Shown in pieces: positions 61,607 to 64,000 of a stretch of 64,000 nucleotides of DNA. The position numbers and the translations under genes were made by a program. Origin of the DNA: Carya illinoinensis (Eukaryota; Streptophyta; Magnoliopsida; Fagales; Juglandaceae). The stretch covers positions 33,508,385 through 33,572,384 of the forward strand of contig NC_056759.1 in the NCBI RefSeq assembly GCF_018687715.1, in the 5' to 3' direction. The notes under the pieces were generated by a model. The model was given only the letters and a program-made list of their open reading frames with translations. It was not told the origin of the DNA and searched no databases. Numbering within the stretch: the stretch's first letter is position 1; each line of letters starts with the position of its first letter.

Positions 61607-61780
61607 CCGGACTTGAGAATAGAATAACTCTTAGAATTCTAGTAAGTAATTATCTATTTTCACAAATTGAAATCCACCTTTATTGTATTTTTTATTAATA
61701 ATATCCTATGTTGCAACGAGTTTTGGATTTGACTACTTTGTTAGGAAATTCATCAATCCTAACGAATGGAAAACACTTGA
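60384..61780. other. 3' flank of gene copy 2
   Basis: Counterpart of 39,850-41,350. Contains the GC-rich island (about 61,343-61,560) and a short GA tract (61,570-61,603). No gene beyond the duplicated one. Confidence 0.5.
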
Positions 61781-62510
61781 CAATCACTACAAGAAAATTC
61801 ATCAATTGCGGTGATTTTTGTTTTGTTGGAAAAACATTCACCGCAATAGATTACATATTGCAGTTTTATAATCACTGTTGTGTTTTTTGAGCCGCTATTT
61901 ACTTTTAAAGTGTGTGGTCCCCATTTTGGAATTTGCAACGATTAATAAGGGTTTTGCTGCGAAAGTTTTCACTGGAAAATCTAAAAACCTTTTGCAACAC
62001 TCAAACAATCATTGGGTTTAAGTCTGAGGCACCAAAATCCTCTGGAGTCTTTTATTCCCCCCCCCCCCCCTCGGCCCGAGTTCTAATATCCCTCCCCACT
62101 TTTCTCTATTCGAACCATCGTACCCATTCCCTTATTCGAGTAAACCATTCCAAGAGAAAGACACTCATGGCAATTCCGTAAATTTATGATAAATAAACAA
62201 ATATATATATATATAAATTCTGAGTTTTGGGAAAATATTGCTACATTGAAAACAAACAACACTGCACATTATAACTTAAATATTACATGTTACTAGTTTG
62301 GTACACAATTGGACTACATTAGAAGATTATTAACTTAACAAAGTTGCTAAACCTATATAGACAAATCTAATATTTACTTAATCCGCAATTGATCTTGATC
62401 CTAAAACAACATGATATTAGACTATCAAGCTTATCTCAATCATTAAGAAGTTCCAACACTCTCTTTGAGATGTCCTCCCCTTTTTTTGGATCTCTTTCCC
62501 TGCATTTTGG

Positions 62511-62859
62511 AGTTCTTATTCTCTTTTTTGAACTTTTTCCTCTCTCTTACAAAGTTCTTCCTCTCTAGCAACGTCATCGTAGTATGGTTCCTTCCCTGTA
62601 GCCAACGACATGAAATGGAAGAAAATGGGAGTGAATATGTCTCAAAATCAATTATTCTGAACAAAGTATGGGAGAGAGGAAGAACGAATGGTTTTGAAAA
62701 CTAAGGAATCAAAAAGTGGAAGTGTTGTGGACTAATCAACTTTGTATGATTGTGTTGTCATACGCATTCTCACTCATTAGGCTTAAAACGTAGGCTTTAA
62801 AACATAATGAGCTATTCACATAGTTTAGTCTCAACATCACAACAATAGAAACCAAACAC

Positions 62860-62913
<54 letters not shown>
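62511..62913. other. unique DNA after the duplication, then (GA)n
   Basis: At 62,511 the text leaves the duplicated unit. Short open frames on both strands (62,443-62,704) show no family. A (GA)n run of about 25 units fills 62,862-62,912, directly against the LTR that follows. Confidence 0.5.
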
Positions 62914-62915
<2 letters not shown>

Positions 62916-63326
62916 TTAAAAATTTGGATCTCTCAAATTCACCCTCCTAGGATCTTCCCTTTGTAGGAATAACAAGAAAAAGAGAAAAATAATAATAACA
63001 CAAGAAATTTACGTGGAAACTCCAAAACAGGAGAAAAACCACCAGACTCAGATAAGAAAATTCACTATATGAAAAATTATTATAATCACACAATTTTTCT
63101 CCTCACCACACCCACAAAGCTACCCCACTAGTAAAATTTTAACTTTACACCTCTTCTCCTTTTACAAAAGGCTAATAGGGGAATTTAACTAAAGTCAAAA
63201 GTTACTAGATAAGTTTTTAACTGGCACTTAAACTAAGAGGCTAAGCCTTTTATTTATAACCTTAGGATTTGCCCCTCATTTATTCACCCACTGGTGTAGG
63301 ACTAAAAAGTAGCATAAAAGTCAACA
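62914..63326 (-). repeat. 3' LTR of a minus-strand copia-type element
   Basis: On the minus strand the LTR begins TGTTGACTTTTATGCTAC and ends CAAATTTTTAACA (TG...CA), 413 bp. It is preceded, at 63,327-63,337, by aaggtggagat, a polypurine tract. The element body therefore continues to the right, past the window edge. Confidence 0.75.
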
Positions 63327-64000
63327 ATCTCCACCTTGTGACTTTGACTGGTCCTACAGCCAAGCTCCACCTCAATGAAGATCTTCATAGTTTCAGCTAT
63401 CATATTTCGCCATAAAAGTATACCCACTCGAAAAACAACCTTGTTGAAAAATTATGGTATAACTTCCATATTTGGCTCTCCTGGAAGTTCATCAGTCATT
63501 GACATGAATTTCCACCACACACTTTGCATCAATGCCAAACCAATGCCTGTGTGCAAACTTGTGGACCCACTAACATTAATACATCCTCTATTATGACAAC
63601 TTTGGGAATTAGTGGCATGCTATGAGGATATACATGTCTCTTTTTTAAAGATCAAAATCTTCTATAGAGAGAGACACAACATTAGCATCATTTCCAGTAT
63701 CTTCATTTACTAACTTGAAGCCACTTACCGAACCTGCTCCACCTCTTAGACTATTTTTCTTGACGTGCCCAGATTGTCCACACTCCCAGCAGACTACTTT
63801 CTTCTTCATGGAATTCTTCATCTTCTTATTTCCAGCTGCTACCATTACTAAGTTTTCAAGTGTAACATTACTTCCACTACTTAGTCTTTTCTCTTCAGAA
63901 AAGATTTTACTGGTAACCTCTGAAAAAATTATTTTCTCATTCTCATATATTAAAATAGGTTTCATGTGCTCATAGGAAGGTGGAAGAGACTAGATGAGTC
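63327..64000 (-). pseudogene. copia gag fragment, element continues outside the window
   Basis: The minus-strand frame 63,965-63,645 encodes SEEKRLSSGSNVTLENLVMV and a zinc-knuckle CWECGQSGHVKKNS in which the last cysteine of CX2CX4HX4C is Ser. A gag knuckle within 0.5 kb of the 3' LTR polypurine tract means the integrase-RT-RNase H region is missing between them, so this is a non-autonomous or deleted element. The stretch 63,338-63,640 has no recognisable coding. Confidence 0.65.

Larger units (their letters stand above)
42173..62510. repeat. segmental tandem duplication, unit 2 (split by a MULE)
   Basis: Begins gtaaactggtaagttacttg and ends ctctttccctgcattttgg. Removing the MULE (42,311-54,558) and one TSD copy restores the unit 1 text across the junction. 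Contains the second TRF2/HOY1-like gene. Confidence 0.9.

Overview
The window is nuclear DNA of a flowering plant, most likely a woody eudicot. GT/AG introns, plant-only gene families (nicotianamine synthase, SRL2/EFR3-type, TRF2/HOY1-type), plant transposon classes and many AT-rich MITEs support this. A Fagales (walnut or pecan-like) source is only an impression from the repeat flavour and cannot be proved here.

Layout. 1-2.7 kb: the last six exons of a plus-strand EFR3/SRL2-like gene, cut by the window edge. 4.7-5.7 kb: an intronless minus-strand nicotianamine synthase gene. 5.7-10.7 kb: AT-rich intergenic DNA with MITEs. 10.8-13.3 kb: a two-exon minus-strand gene of unknown function with an N-terminal signal or anchor. 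A degenerate Ty1/copia retrotransposon (13,580-22,450, TSD gcctt) begins about 240 bp upstream of its ATG, and the 5' LTR of that element is split by a degenerate hAT transposon (13,668-17,721). 23.1-27.1 kb: a truncated pseudogene of mitochondrial-type Lon protease, whose introns hold a solo LTR and LINE tails. 27.1-31.5 kb: gene-free DNA with MITEs and simple repeats.

31.6-62.5 kb is a tandem segmental duplication. Each unit carries one intact seven-exon TRF2/HOY1-like gene (37,325-39,849 and 57,861-60,383), with all splice phases compatible. Unit 2 was later split by a 12.2 kb Mutator-like element (42,311-54,558) with a perfect 9-bp TSD; unit 1 keeps the unfilled site. The element carries a telomere-motif-rich stretch, a 3.6 kb satellite array with trimeric higher-order structure, a GRF-zinc-finger gene and a decayed FAR1-type transposase in convergent orientation.

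62.9-64 kb: the 3' LTR and a gag fragment of a minus-strand copia-type element that runs off the right edge.

The four host loci belong to unrelated pathways (plasma-membrane PI4-kinase anchoring, metal chelation, two unknown roles). There is no operon-like cooperation. The main story is layered genome evolution: copia then hAT nesting, and duplication, then MULE insertion, then divergence of the two copies.
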